64,000 nucleotides of DNA, taken from NCBI RefSeq assembly GCF_030553305.1, contig NZ_JARRAH010000001.1:248001-312000 (forward strand). The letters are read 5' to 3'. The notes beneath the pieces are model-generated. The model saw only the letters and a program-made list of their open reading frames with translations, was not told the origin of the DNA and ran no database searches. The stretch is from Halomarina ordinaria (GTDB lineage: Archaea > Halobacteriota > Halobacteria > Halobacteriales > Haloarculaceae). The position numbers were made by a program, and so were the translations under genes. Of this stretch, positions 41,966-50,656 are shown piece by piece; position 1 is the first letter of the stretch; each line of letters starts with the position of its first letter.

Positions 41966-44611
41966 ATGGAATCCTGGGACAAACTCCCTCTTAATTTGAT
42001 GGACCAGTTGGCAGAGAAAGAGACGTACAGGCGCGACGTGTACCGCCCCATCTACTCGCTACACAAATGGTGGGCGCGTCGCCCCGGTTCAACGTTCCGC
42101 TGTCTCGGTCTGGCAGCGCTGACAGACGACACAATTGACAAAGACGACATCCTGACTGAACGGGACAGTGGGAGTCACGATGGACTGTACATCGATTCGT
42201 ACAACGAGCAACTCAACCCGAACGACAAACATATCGACCGTGACGTCACTGTCCTCGACCCGTTCGGTGGGGGCGGGACGACACTGGTCGAACTGAACCG
42301 CCTCGGAGCGGACGTCATTGGCTACGAACTCAACCCGGTCGCGTGGTGGACGGAAAAGAAGTCGATGGACGACGTCAACCTCGATGTCCTCAAACGCGAA
42401 TTCGACCGGATTCTGGAGGAGGTCCGCGAGGAACTTGGAGAGTACTACACGACAGTTGACCCCGAGACAGGACAGGAGTGCGAAGTACTGTACTACTTCC
42501 AATCACAGCGAATTCCGTGTCTAACCTGCAAGGAAGAGGTTCAGTTGTTCCCCAAGTATCAGCTTGCAAAAACCATGAAAACACGGTCAGGAGCCCTCTA
42601 CTGCCCTAACCAAGGTTGCGACGACCGGATTATCGAACTTAAGGAACGGAACAAGGGGCGTCAGCAAGGAGACAAGGTTTCGGTTGTTGGTGGAGACACC
42701 ATCACTGTCTCAGAAGATGGACACGAGGTCTGTCCGAACTGTGGTCATGAATTTGACCCCAACGATGGTACCTACGGATATGGGAAGTACACTTGCTCGA
42801 GTGGTCACAAACATGACGTAAAGGAGACTCTCCAGCGGCACGGCGAACAACCGACATTCGAACGTTTCGCTCTGCAATATGTAACTCCTCGCGGTGACAA
42901 GCGTATCAAGGAGTTCACTGATGTAGACGAGAAACGCGTCAAGAAGGCAGATATCCATTTGAGTGGGGAACGTCCTGAGCTTCCAATTCCCCAACAGAGC
43001 ATACCGAGCGGTGACAAGACAGACGCTCTGTTGAACTACAATTATGAGGAATTCAATGAATTGTACACGGACCGTCACCTGCTTACCTTCGGTCTGCTCT
43101 TCAAGAAGGCGATAGAGACCAGACAACAGCAGTTCGAAGATGCCGCGGCAACTAAGGTGTCAGAATTGTTGATAACGACCATCTCTGCGTCATTGGAATA
43201 TAATTCAAAACTTTGTCGGTGGCACCCAGGCAATTCCAAGGGTATCAGTGTTTTTGAACGGCACGCCTACAGTCCGAAGGTACAGCCAGTTGAGCCTAAC
43301 CCCCTGAATAATGCGGGAAACATATCTTCACTCAGCAATTTCTTCGACAAAGTTTACGATGCGAAAGAATTTTGTGAACGACCATTCGAAAAAGTGAAAA
43401 ATAGTAGGAATGGTGATGTAGAACAGTTCTATGTTGAACGTGAGTCTATTTCCGAGAGGAGAGTTCGTGGCCTAAATTGCAAAACGTCTGAACGGCTCGA
43501 CGAAGCTGACGAGTCGGTTGACTTCGTCATCACGGACCCACCGTACTACGACAACGTCCAGTACTCCGAGCTTTCCGATTACTTCTATGTCTGGCTGAGA
43601 GAGTGCCTCTACGATGAGTATGACGAGTTCAAACCAGAACTCGTTCCGAAGGCGCGAGAAATCGTCGCGAACAACAGCGCGAATAAAGACGAGGAGTTCT
43701 TTGTCGAGTCGCTGGCGAACGTCTTCTCGGAGTGTAACCGCGTACTGAAGCCGGAAGGCGAGATGGTGTTCACGTACCACCACAACGAGAACGAAGCGTG
43801 GTCCGTGATACTGGAAGCACTCATTCGAAGTGGATTCACTATCACGGGAGCGTACCCGGTTCAGTCGGAGATGCCGAACAACCCCCACATCTCCGAACTC
43901 GATAACGCGGAGTACGATATCCTCGTCTACGCCAACAAGGAGCGAGTCGACGAAGAACTGACGCTCACAGAGCTCAGGCAGAGCCTCTTCTTCGAACTAC
44001 AGGACATCGAGGCAGAGGAACGCGAGCGTCACGAGGACCTCTCGAAGGCTGACCTCGGCGTCATCCTCCGCGGGAAGTGCATGTACTACTATTCGAAGCA
44101 CTACCCCGACGTCTACACGGACGGTGAGAACGTTGGTATTGCCGAAGCACTCGACACCGTCGACTCGGTCATTGAACAGGTGCTCGAAGGCTCCGTGAAC
44201 CTTCCCGCAAGCATCGACCCACTCTCACAGGCGTATGCCGCGTTCTGCCAGCGCGGCTCCGAGGAGTTTGATAACCTGAACAAACATCTACTCGCGAAGA
44301 ACCTGAACGTGAGCGACCTCGAAGACGAGAAACTTGTCAAGGGGCCACGAAACAAGAAGGAGCCAGTCGCCGCAGATGAACGCATCACCTACATCGAGAG
44401 CAAGCTCAACAAAGGGTCGAACGGCGACGCGTTGCTGGATATCGACAAGGTGCAGTATCTCTACCACCTGTACAAGACCGACCAGAACACTGCTGAGTAC
44501 CTCAAGGAGTGGAAGACTAACGACCGAGAGGAACTCGCCGAATTCATGGCCGAAGTGACCAACGACGAGCGCTACGAGAACGTGATGGAAATGAACCTGA
44601 GTCAATTCTAA
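41966..44611 (+). CDS. DUF1156 DNA methyltransferase (PglXI-like), 881 aa
   Basis: The N-terminus RPIYSLHKWWARRPGSTFRC is the DUF1156 signature. AdoMet motif DPFGGGGTT at residues 98-106 and catalytic DPPYYDNVQYSE at 524 onward, in the order of DUF1156/COG1743 enzymes. Between them (about 175-290) several Cys pairs (CLTC, CPNQGC, CPNCGHEF) form zinc ribbons. It likely methylates adenine (DPPY type) in host DNA. DUF1156 methylases serve as PglXI in type 3 BREX. The ATG at 41966 follows PglZ by 2 bp; the central part is more AT-rich than the ends, hinting at a mosaic origin. Confidence 0.88.
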   Translation: MESWDKLPLNLMDQLAEKETYRRDVYRPIYSLHKWWARRPGSTFRCLGLAALTDDTIDKDDILTERDSGSHDGLYIDSYNEQLNPNDKHIDRDVTVLDPFGGGGTTLVELNRLGADVIGYELNPVAWWTEKKSMDDVNLDVLKREFDRILEEVREELGEYYTTVDPETGQECEVLYYFQSQRIPCLTCKEEVQLFPKYQLAKTMKTRSGALYCPNQGCDDRIIELKERNKGRQQGDKVSVVGGDTITVSEDGHEVCPNCGHEFDPNDGTYGYGKYTCSSGHKHDVKETLQRHGEQPTFERFALQYVTPRGDKRIKEFTDVDEKRVKKADIHLSGERPELPIPQQSIPSGDKTDALLNYNYEEFNELYTDRHLLTFGLLFKKAIETRQQQFEDAAATKVSELLITTISASLEYNSKLCRWHPGNSKGISVFERHAYSPKVQPVEPNPLNNAGNISSLSNFFDKVYDAKEFCERPFEKVKNSRNGDVEQFYVERESISERRVRGLNCKTSERLDEADESVDFVITDPPYYDNVQYSELSDYFYVWLRECLYDEYDEFKPELVPKAREIVANNSANKDEEFFVESLANVFSECNRVLKPEGEMVFTYHHNENEAWSVILEALIRSGFTITGAYPVQSEMPNNPHISELDNAEYDILVYANKERVDEELTLTELRQSLFFELQDIEAEERERHEDLSKADLGVILRGKCMYYYSKHYPDVYTDGENVGIAEALDTVDSVIEQVLEGSVNLPASIDPLSQAYAAFCQRGSEEFDNLNKHLLAKNLNVSDLEDEKLVKGPRNKKEPVAADERITYIESKLNKGSNGDALLDIDKVQYLYHLYKTDQNTAEYLKEWKTNDREELAEFMAEVTNDERYENVMEMNLSQF

Positions 44612-44613
44612 CT

Positions 44614-45003
44614 ATGACACTCCAGCAAGGATACAACATCGTGACCGAACGCCTCATCGAGACTGATAGCGAACTTGGGGCGCTCTCGTTCTTCCGAGCG
44701 CTCGCCAGCAACGATGCCATCGAGACGCCAGTCACGGTGACGAGCCTCGAAGACCTGCTCTACAACGCGAGCGGGGACGACCGTAGTGCCATTCTCGCTG
44801 TCCTGCGTCAAACAATCCGACAGTCTCGCTCACTCGGGACGATGGATGCGGTACAGTTCCTCATCGATGGTCGACTCGTCGAAGACGACGAATTCCGCGT
44901 TCGCGTAGAGCGAAGCGGGGACGTTGAGTACCTCGACGTCGGACAACTCTTCGTCGAGGAACCTCAGCGGATGAGTCCAACGCAGGCCGTCGCGCGGAAG
45001 TAG
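44614..45003 (+). CDS. Last gene of the cassette, unknown, 129 aa
   Basis: MTLQQGYNIVTERLIETDSELGALSFFRALASND and a beta-rich C-terminal half (EFRVRVERSGDVEYLDVGQLF). No P-loop, nuclease, or HTH motif that I can identify, and no resemblance to BrxA, BrxB or BrxF that I can see. Two bp after the methyltransferase stop, so it is co-transcribed and part of the same system. Acidic and soluble. It could be a specificity or adaptor subunit; that is a guess. Confidence 0.65.
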   Translation: MTLQQGYNIVTERLIETDSELGALSFFRALASNDAIETPVTVTSLEDLLYNASGDDRSAILAVLRQTIRQSRSLGTMDAVQFLIDGRLVEDDEFRVRVERSGDVEYLDVGQLFVEEPQRMSPTQAVARK

Positions 45004-45093
45004 ACCGCCTGCGCCGGAGACACTCTTCAACGAAACGGGGATGGTGAAGATACCTCTATAGGGGCCCGGAAGCCGGAGGAGAGCTGGTAATAA

Positions 45094-46464
45094 CTATGAC
45101 ACACAAGTGGTTACAGGCGGCGGGTCGGTAATCTCCGTAGTTGGATGGTATTGGGAACCAGGAGTGACAACGCATGCTCCGTTCGTTACACTCGCCGGGA
45201 ACTGCTCGTATCGGGCGGTACCGAGGTATCGCCAGCGAGACGACTCCGGTCTCCTCTCACCTTCCCGCTCTGTCTTCAGGACGGGGGAAGCGGTGAACAC
45301 CCGCGTGTTGGTTGCCCAGTACAGCGCGACCTGTGCCCACGTTCGAGCGCGGTCGCAGAGCGCTGGTCGAGCGTGCGGTTCCGACGATTCGCTCGTCTCC
45401 GGTCGCTCACTCATGGAGGTCGCTCCACGAAGCGCATTCGCTCCCCGCTGGAGAGTGGCTACGTCAGTGTCGGCCACCTCGTCGAATTCGTGGAGCATCT
45501 TCGCGAGGTATCGACGGGGGGAATAGGCCGCTCCCGTCGGTCGGCTGTTCCGCCAGAGCCACCGACCGTCGCGGTTAGTGAGCTGCCGTACGTCCACAAT
45601 CTCGCCACGGTCGCGACGTGCGCTCCAGTACGTCGCGATGCGCTTCTGCGGGGCAACCCACGGAACACCGAAGAACACGACGTGGGCGTGAATGAGGCCC
45701 CTCTGCGTGAACTCACGAACGACCAGCGACGGCGGGCGCTCGCCGAGCTGGGCAGGACTCGCCAGCCACGACCGGAAACGATTCAGGTCAGTACTCAGCG
45801 AGTCAGCCGCCGCGTATATCGACTCGAAGCGCTTCGGGTCAGTGGTCAGTGTCACGAGGACCGCTCGGTCGGAGCGCTCACTCGCGCGCTCCCAGGCGGT
45901 GTTGTAGCGCTCGACCATCCCGGCAACTCGACGGGAGGAGTTGAAGCGCGTCTCGTAGGGAACGAGTAGGTGCTCGTCGGGATTGTCCCTCGCTTCGAAG
46001 GCGTGGAAGCGGTCGTCCGTAGCGTCGCGTTTCGCTGCGAACGCCCCGAGGAAGTCTCCCCAGACCGGGTCGTCGTCGATGGTCCGACGACGGCGGAGCA
46101 TGTTCTTCGCGTTCGACAGGGCGACCCCGGTCCCGTCGGTCGGTTTTGCGCCGTGCTTACTTGCAGTCAAGTGAAAGGCAGCCGGTCGGGGTTCAACCCA
46201 CGTAAGGCCGTCCTGTCGGGTGGTTTCGAAGAGTTTTGGGTAGTTCTCGTAGAGGCGCCGAGCGAGTTGCGCGTCTGCGCCAGCGAGGTCCGTCTCCTCG
46301 CCGAAGAGGTCGCGTACCGCGCACGCAATGGGGGCTCCTTCGGGCCACTCGCAGGCGTATTCGAGGAGTTGGGTCTTCTCCGCTGCTCGTGGATGGTCGG
46401 CCCACGGCCTCTGGACAGGGACCTCCCCAGAGGTGGTACTTTGACATCCGACCGCGGAGGTCAC
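45094..46464 (-). CDS. HUH rolling-circle replication initiator (Rep), 456 aa
   Basis: The HUH pair appears in REFTQRGLIHAHVVFFG (H259 and H261), preceded by a motif-1-like AVLVTLTTDPKRFES and followed by a candidate active-site Tyr in SPRRYLAKMLHEF (Y319, YxxK). This is the arrangement of rolling-circle Rep proteins seen in haloarchaeal plasmids and pleolipoviruses. It supports the element having a circular replicating form. GTG start at 46464; no good ATG is nearby. It is convergent with the cassette and 93 bp from the secY stop. Confidence 0.8.
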   Translation of the reverse strand: MTSAVGCQSTTSGEVPVQRPWADHPRAAEKTQLLEYACEWPEGAPIACAVRDLFGEETDLAGADAQLARRLYENYPKLFETTRQDGLTWVEPRPAAFHLTASKHGAKPTDGTGVALSNAKNMLRRRRTIDDDPVWGDFLGAFAAKRDATDDRFHAFEARDNPDEHLLVPYETRFNSSRRVAGMVERYNTAWERASERSDRAVLVTLTTDPKRFESIYAAADSLSTDLNRFRSWLASPAQLGERPPSLVVREFTQRGLIHAHVVFFGVPWVAPQKRIATYWSARRDRGEIVDVRQLTNRDGRWLWRNSRPTGAAYSPRRYLAKMLHEFDEVADTDVATLQRGANALRGATSMSERPETSESSEPHARPALCDRARTWAQVALYWATNTRVFTASPVLKTEREGERRPESSRWRYLGTARYEQFPASVTNGACVVTPGSQYHPTTEITDPPPVTTCVS

Positions 46465-46557
46465 GCGACCACCTCGCCGAGATAGTCGCGCTGCTCATGT
46501 TCGTGAAGTCCCGAAGAAACGGAATCGTGCGGGAGAACCCCGCTGCCTTCCAGATTA

Positions 46558-48063
46558 TCAGCTATTCGCGCCGAACATCTGGCGCATCATGGGGTGCATC
46601 TCCATGAGCTGTTCTTCGGCGATCTCCTCGTACAGTTTGTACGTGATGGAGACCGTCAGCAGCAGGCCCGTCCCGGAGACGGTGCCGATGGTGCCGAGCA
46701 TGTTCGCCGCGACGGCGAGCAGGCCGACGAGGGCGCCGCCGATGACGGTGACCTGCGGGATGTAGCGTTCGAGCACCTTCTCGATGACGCCCGGGCTCTT
46801 CCGGAAGCCCGGAATCTGCATCCCGGAGCGCTGGATCTGCTGGGCGGTCGCCTCCGGCCCCATGCCGGTGGTCTCGACCCAGAAGATGGCGAAGATGGCG
46901 CCGCCGATGACCATGAACGTCAGGTCGACCCCGATGCGGATGAAGATGTCCACGGGTTGTGTCGAGAGCGCCGGAATCCACTCCTGCGGGGAGTAGATGG
47001 GCGCGAAGTAGTAGAACAGCCCGCCGCTCGGCTGGAGCTGTCCCTGCTGGGCCGTGTACGTCCCCAGCCACGGCAGTTCCGTGCCGAAGATGGTGATGAC
47101 CTGCTGGCCCGGGCTCTGCGAGACGAGGATGCGCCCCAGGAACTGGATGTTCGCCTGCAGCGCGCGGACGAGGATCATCGGCAGGACGCTCGCGTAGATG
47201 AGCTTCACCGGGAAGCGACCGCGCGCGCCGCGGACCCGCGAGTGGCTGAGTGGGATCTCGACGCGGACGGACTCCGCGTAGACGACGATGCCGAAGATGA
47301 GTAGCGTCGTGAACAGCGCGAGCAGTTCGCCCTCGCCGAACAGCAGGAACTCGATGCCGCTCAGCTGCGTGAGCGGCCCGGTCTGGACCTGCCCGGTGAG
47401 GATGCCGAACCAGGTGGCGAAGAAGCCGTCCTGGGCACCCTCGGCGAGCCCGCTCCAGCCGAAGAACCCGCCGATGAGCGCCTGGCTCACGCCGGCGATG
47501 ATGAACAGCCCGACGCCGCTCCCGACACCCCACTTCGAGATGACTTCGTCCATGAACAGGATGAGGAGACCGCCGACGGCGATTTGCGCGAAGATGAGCA
47601 CCTGCACGGCGAACAGGGACGTGCCGAGCTCACCCGCGAGCTGAGGGCTCGCCGGGAGGAAGTTCCCGAAGAACACCAGCGGGATGCCCGTCAGGAAGAT
47701 CATCACCACGACCAGCAGCTTCTGGAGCCCCTGATAGATGGACTGGTCGCGCGGGTCGTTCGTGTCCAACCCGAGCAGGTTCGCACCGCCCAGCAGCTGC
47801 AGGACGATGCTCGCGGTGACGATGGGACCGATACCCAGCTGCAGGATACTCCCCTGTCCTCCGGCGAGGATGGTGCGGAACTGACCGAACGCGTCGGTGC
47901 CCGAGCCCTGGAGGCCCCAGATGAGCACGTTCGTCAGGAAAAAGTACAACACGAGGACGCCCGCCGTCCACGTGAGCTTACGGCGGAACGGCACGTGTCC
48001 CTCCGGACGGGACACTGTGGGCATCCGCGTGAGTACCGGTGCGGCGGTCTCCTTCCAACTCAT
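46558..48063 (-). CDS. secY: Protein translocase subunit SecY, 501 aa
   Basis: Ten-helix translocon channel, start MSWKETAAPVLTRMPTVSRPEGHVPFRRKLTWT. The C-terminus EMHPMMRQMFGANS is cut by the element insertion: MRQMFG is the shared core, ANS comes from element DNA. The original end was QSSD. The frame is intact, so SecY is probably functional. One base overlaps the uL15 stop (TAATG). Last gene of the ribosomal superoperon; in many haloarchaea adk follows directly. Confidence 0.96.
   Translation of the reverse strand: MSWKETAAPVLTRMPTVSRPEGHVPFRRKLTWTAGVLVLYFFLTNVLIWGLQGSGTDAFGQFRTILAGGQGSILQLGIGPIVTASIVLQLLGGANLLGLDTNDPRDQSIYQGLQKLLVVVMIFLTGIPLVFFGNFLPASPQLAGELGTSLFAVQVLIFAQIAVGGLLILFMDEVISKWGVGSGVGLFIIAGVSQALIGGFFGWSGLAEGAQDGFFATWFGILTGQVQTGPLTQLSGIEFLLFGEGELLALFTTLLIFGIVVYAESVRVEIPLSHSRVRGARGRFPVKLIYASVLPMILVRALQANIQFLGRILVSQSPGQQVITIFGTELPWLGTYTAQQGQLQPSGGLFYYFAPIYSPQEWIPALSTQPVDIFIRIGVDLTFMVIGGAIFAIFWVETTGMGPEATAQQIQRSGMQIPGFRKSPGVIEKVLERYIPQVTVIGGALVGLLAVAANMLGTIGTVSGTGLLLTVSITYKLYEEIAEEQLMEMHPMMRQMFGANS
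46571..46587. repeat. Right attachment site copy (17-bp direct repeat) within secY
   Basis: ccgaacatctggcgcat, same as at 36067-36083. On the minus strand it encodes MRQMFG plus the first base of the next codon. Bases beyond it to the left (toward 46558) come from the element and form the last codons of secY. Confidence 0.85.
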
Positions 48064-48557
48064 TACTCGTCCGGTCCGGAGTCGTCGGGTGTATGCTTTT
48101 CGGCGTGGCGAGCCTCGCCGCGTTCGGTGAGGGTGGCGCTCCCCCCCTCGTCTTCGATGAGGGAGACGGCGCTGTCGGAGAACGCGTCGGCGGTGACGTC
48201 GAGGGTGTTGAACACCTGGCCGTTGCCGAGCACCTTCACGGCGTCGGCGCTGTGGCCGTCCTCGGCGACGTCGCGCGCGTCGACGGCGTAGCCGTCGTCG
48301 GTCTCCTCGGCGACCCCCTCCTCGACGTGGAGCGCGATGTCCTCGTCGAGCTTCTGGAGGTCGACGGTGACGACCGTCTCCTTCGCCTTCTCCGGGCGGT
48401 TGAAGCCGTACTTGCCGAGCGGTTCGTACTGGTGGAACTCGTGTTTGTTGCGCCCGGCGCGGCCGCGACCGCCGCGGTTACCGGCCCCGCGTCGGTTCTT
48501 GTGCGTGCCGCCGCCGTGCGTGCGCGAGCCCCGCTGTCTGCGTTTCTTGCTGGTCAT
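48063..48557 (-). CDS. rpl15: Ribosomal protein uL15, 164 aa
   Basis: MTSKKRRQRGSRTHGGGTHKNRRGAGNRGGRGRAGRNKHEF is the basic N-terminal tail typical of archaeal L15; the fold domain follows (EPLGKYGFNRP). Stop overlaps secY start (TAATG), and its start overlaps the uL30 stop by one base. It binds 23S rRNA in the large subunit. Confidence 0.96.
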   Translation of the reverse strand: MTSKKRRQRGSRTHGGGTHKNRRGAGNRGGRGRAGRNKHEFHQYEPLGKYGFNRPEKAKETVVTVDLQKLDEDIALHVEEGVAEETDDGYAVDARDVAEDGHSADAVKVLGNGQVFNTLDVTADAFSDSAVSLIEDEGGSATLTERGEARHAEKHTPDDSGPDE

Positions 48558-49021
48558 TATCGCATCGAGGTGAGGAGGTCGTCGATCCCCTCGGTGGTGT
48601 GTTTGCCCAGCTGGCCCCCCTCCTTCGTGGGGTGCTTGATGCCGTCGTGGCCGCCGCGCGGCGGGTGGAGCCGCAGCGTCGGCGAGAGACCCTGCTCGCG
48701 CAGCGTCGTCTCCTCGGCCACGATGGCCTCGGCCAGCGCGTCGATACTGCCGTAGTCCGTGTTGTCGGCGACCCACTCGTCGTCCACGTCGTCGCTCCCC
48801 TCGGCGGGTTCGGCGCGCGTCGCGACGAGCGTCGCGACGACCTCCTCCGAGGGTTCGCCGTGGGCGACCCAGTCGTTGACCTTCGTGACCATCCCGCGGT
48901 AGGCCTCGGTGTCGGGCACGAACGTACAGTGGTTGACGCGCCCGAGGTTGAGCATCGACATCGTGTCGCGGACGCCGGCGCTCATGTCGACCTCGCCGCG
49001 GACCTGCACGAGCGCCCGCAT
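48557..49021 (-). CDS. rpl30: Ribosomal protein uL30, 154 aa
   Basis: [45 protein letters not shown] is diagnostic for archaeal L30. Contains the characteristic HPPRGGHDGIKHPTKEGGQLG C-terminal loop. Start and stop overlap neighbours (ATGA with uS5, TAATG with uL15). Confidence 0.96.
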   Translation of the reverse strand: MRALVQVRGEVDMSAGVRDTMSMLNLGRVNHCTFVPDTEAYRGMVTKVNDWVAHGEPSEEVVATLVATRAEPAEGSDDVDDEWVADNTDYGSIDALAEAIVAEETTLREQGLSPTLRLHPPRGGHDGIKHPTKEGGQLGKHTTEGIDDLLTSMR

Positions 49022-49659
49022 CAGCGGGCCTCCTGCTGGACTTCACGGGCGCGCTGGGGCGTCCGAGATTGCGAGACGTTCTCCAGTGCCTTGTAGGTCG
49101 CCTTCGCGAGGTTGACCGTCGTCCGGGTGTTGCCGTGGGACTTCGTCCACGCGTCCTCGATACCGGCGAGTTCCAGGACGCTGCGGACGGTCGGCGCGGC
49201 GGCCAGCCCCAGCCCGCGCGGCGCGGGCATGATCTCCACCTTCACGGAGCCGGCCTTGCCGGTCGTTCGGCGCATCAGGGAGTTGACCCCGCCGGGGCGG
49301 TCCTCCCACGACCCCGAGCCGCGGGGGACGGCGATGATGTTCAGCTTCGCCACCTCGATGGCCTTCTGGATGGCGCCGCCGACCTGGTCGTCGCGACCCT
49401 CCGCGTAGCCGACGTAGCCGTCCTTGTTGCCGACGACGACCGAACACCGGAACTTCACGCGTCGCCCGGAGTCGGTCATGCGCTGGACCATGTTGATGTC
49501 CAGCACGTCGTCTTCGAGGTTGGGAAGCAGACGGTCGACGACCTCCGGCTCCTTGAGCGGCAGGCCCGTCTCGAGGGCCTGGCCCATGTCCGTGACGTCG
49601 CCGTCGAGGACCATCCGGCCCAGTCGCGTCTTCGGCTCCCAGCCGTTTCCGTTACTCAT
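49021..49659 (-). CDS. rps5: Ribosomal protein uS5, 212 aa
   Basis: Small-subunit protein with the S5 domains: [42 protein letters not shown] and the C-terminal [35 protein letters not shown]. Involved in mRNA-entry site and decoding fidelity. ATGA overlap with uL18 upstream. Confidence 0.97.
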   Translation of the reverse strand: MSNGNGWEPKTRLGRMVLDGDVTDMGQALETGLPLKEPEVVDRLLPNLEDDVLDINMVQRMTDSGRRVKFRCSVVVGNKDGYVGYAEGRDDQVGGAIQKAIEVAKLNIIAVPRGSGSWEDRPGGVNSLMRRTTGKAGSVKVEIMPAPRGLGLAAAPTVRSVLELAGIEDAWTKSHGNTRTTVNLAKATYKALENVSQSRTPQRAREVQQEAR

Positions 49660-50210
49660 CGGTCTTCCTCCAGTCGTTCTCGTACGTCATCGAAGTGCTC
49701 AGGTAGCGTGCTCGCGTCGAAGTCGCCGCCGTAGAGCGGCTCGTCGCGCTGCTCCGCGTAGTCGGCGATGTGCTCGCCGCGGGTGCGCTCCCACTCCGCG
49801 AACACCTCGTCGTTGTGCGGGACGTCGAGGCCGGCGTCGATGGCGCCCTCCTGGATGGCGAACACCTTGCTGCCGGGCGTCGCCGTGTTGAGGCCGATGT
49901 CGAGTACCGCCTCGTCGAGGCCCTCGTCGACGGCGCGCAGGCCGGCGAGGTAGCCGGTCAGGTACGCCGCGGGGAGGTTCCCCGTCGGCGCCTCCCAGCC
50001 GTAGTCGGCGAGGTCGCTCGAGTGAGCGCTGGCTAGCGTGCGGTCCCCCTCGTCGCTGGTAGTCACCAGCTGCGCCCTGGCGTGCTTGTTGCTCGTGCGA
50101 GCAACGAGGCGTGCGCTGCCGGATTTCAACAGGCGCAACCGCTGATGGTAGTCCGTTCGTGCCTCGCGGCGGCGCCGCATCGGCACTTTGTATCGTGGTC
50201 CGGTTGCCAT
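49656..50210 (-). CDS. rpl18: Ribosomal protein uL18, 184 aa
   Basis: [47 protein letters not shown] identifies archaeal L18, a 5S rRNA-binding protein. ATG overlaps nothing upstream but lies 2 bp after the eL19 stop; its stop overlaps the uS5 start. Confidence 0.97.
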   Translation of the reverse strand: MATGPRYKVPMRRRREARTDYHQRLRLLKSGSARLVARTSNKHARAQLVTTSDEGDRTLASAHSSDLADYGWEAPTGNLPAAYLTGYLAGLRAVDEGLDEAVLDIGLNTATPGSKVFAIQEGAIDAGLDVPHNDEVFAEWERTRGEHIADYAEQRDEPLYGGDFDASTLPEHFDDVRERLEEDR

Positions 50211-50212
50211 TG

Positions 50213-50656
50213 TTAGTAGTTGTTCTCCACGTATCGTTCGAGGTCACTCACGCTGTCGAACTCCCCGCCGCTCGCCATGCCGTACAGCTCGCGGTACTCG
50301 GAGCGGTCGAGTTCGCCCGAGTCTCGGAGGTCGCGCAGCGTCGCGCGCTGGGCGCGAATGCGACTCATCCAGCTCTTCTTCTTGCCCTCGCGGGCGCCCG
50401 ACTTCCCCTTGCGGGAGCCGGGGCCCTTGCGGTGGCCGTAGGCGCGCTTGCGGTTGCGCTCGCGGGCGCGACCGCGCGAGTTCGAGCGCGCGTCACTCTT
50501 CGTGTCGATGGTCCCCTGCGAGACGAGTTCGCGGATGTCCTCGCGCGTGATGGCGTCCGCGATCTCGCCGTGTGCGTCGGGGTCGAACCAGACGCGGTTC
50601 TTCCCGACGTCGAGGACGTCGGCCGCCAGTCGCTTCTGTGCGCTCAGGTCAGTCAT
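50213..50656 (-). CDS. rpl19e: Ribosomal protein eL19, 147 aa
   Basis: [45 protein letters not shown] is diagnostic of eL19; an Arg/Lys-rich stretch ([42 protein letters not shown]) contacts rRNA. Present in archaea and eukaryotes only. Start overlaps the eL32 stop. Confidence 0.97.
   Translation of the reverse strand: MTDLSAQKRLAADVLDVGKNRVWFDPDAHGEIADAITREDIRELVSQGTIDTKSDARSNSRGRARERNRKRAYGHRKGPGSRKGKSGAREGKKKSWMSRIRAQRATLRDLRDSGELDRSEYRELYGMASGGEFDSVSDLERYVENNY

Larger units (their letters stand above)
36067..46587. mobile_element. 10.5-kb integrative element in the 3' end of secY
   Basis: Bounded by a perfect 17-bp direct repeat, with 10,504 bp between equivalent positions. It carries a tyrosine integrase beside one end, an HUH Rep protein beside the other, a small unknown gene, and a four-gene BREX-like operon. 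GC content is lower than in the flanking ribosomal and transport genes. The left repeat sits with the displaced secY tail, the right repeat within the current secY gene, giving it a new tail. Its architecture (Int plus RCR Rep) resembles haloarchaeal plasmid- or pleolipovirus-like integrative elements, but no virion gene is seen. Confidence 0.88.

Noticed and set aside
38249..45003. DISARM or type I restriction system
   Set aside because: No DrmA/DrmB/DrmC-like or helicase gene, no HsdR or HsdS, and the methylase is of the DUF1156 class with PglZ beside it.
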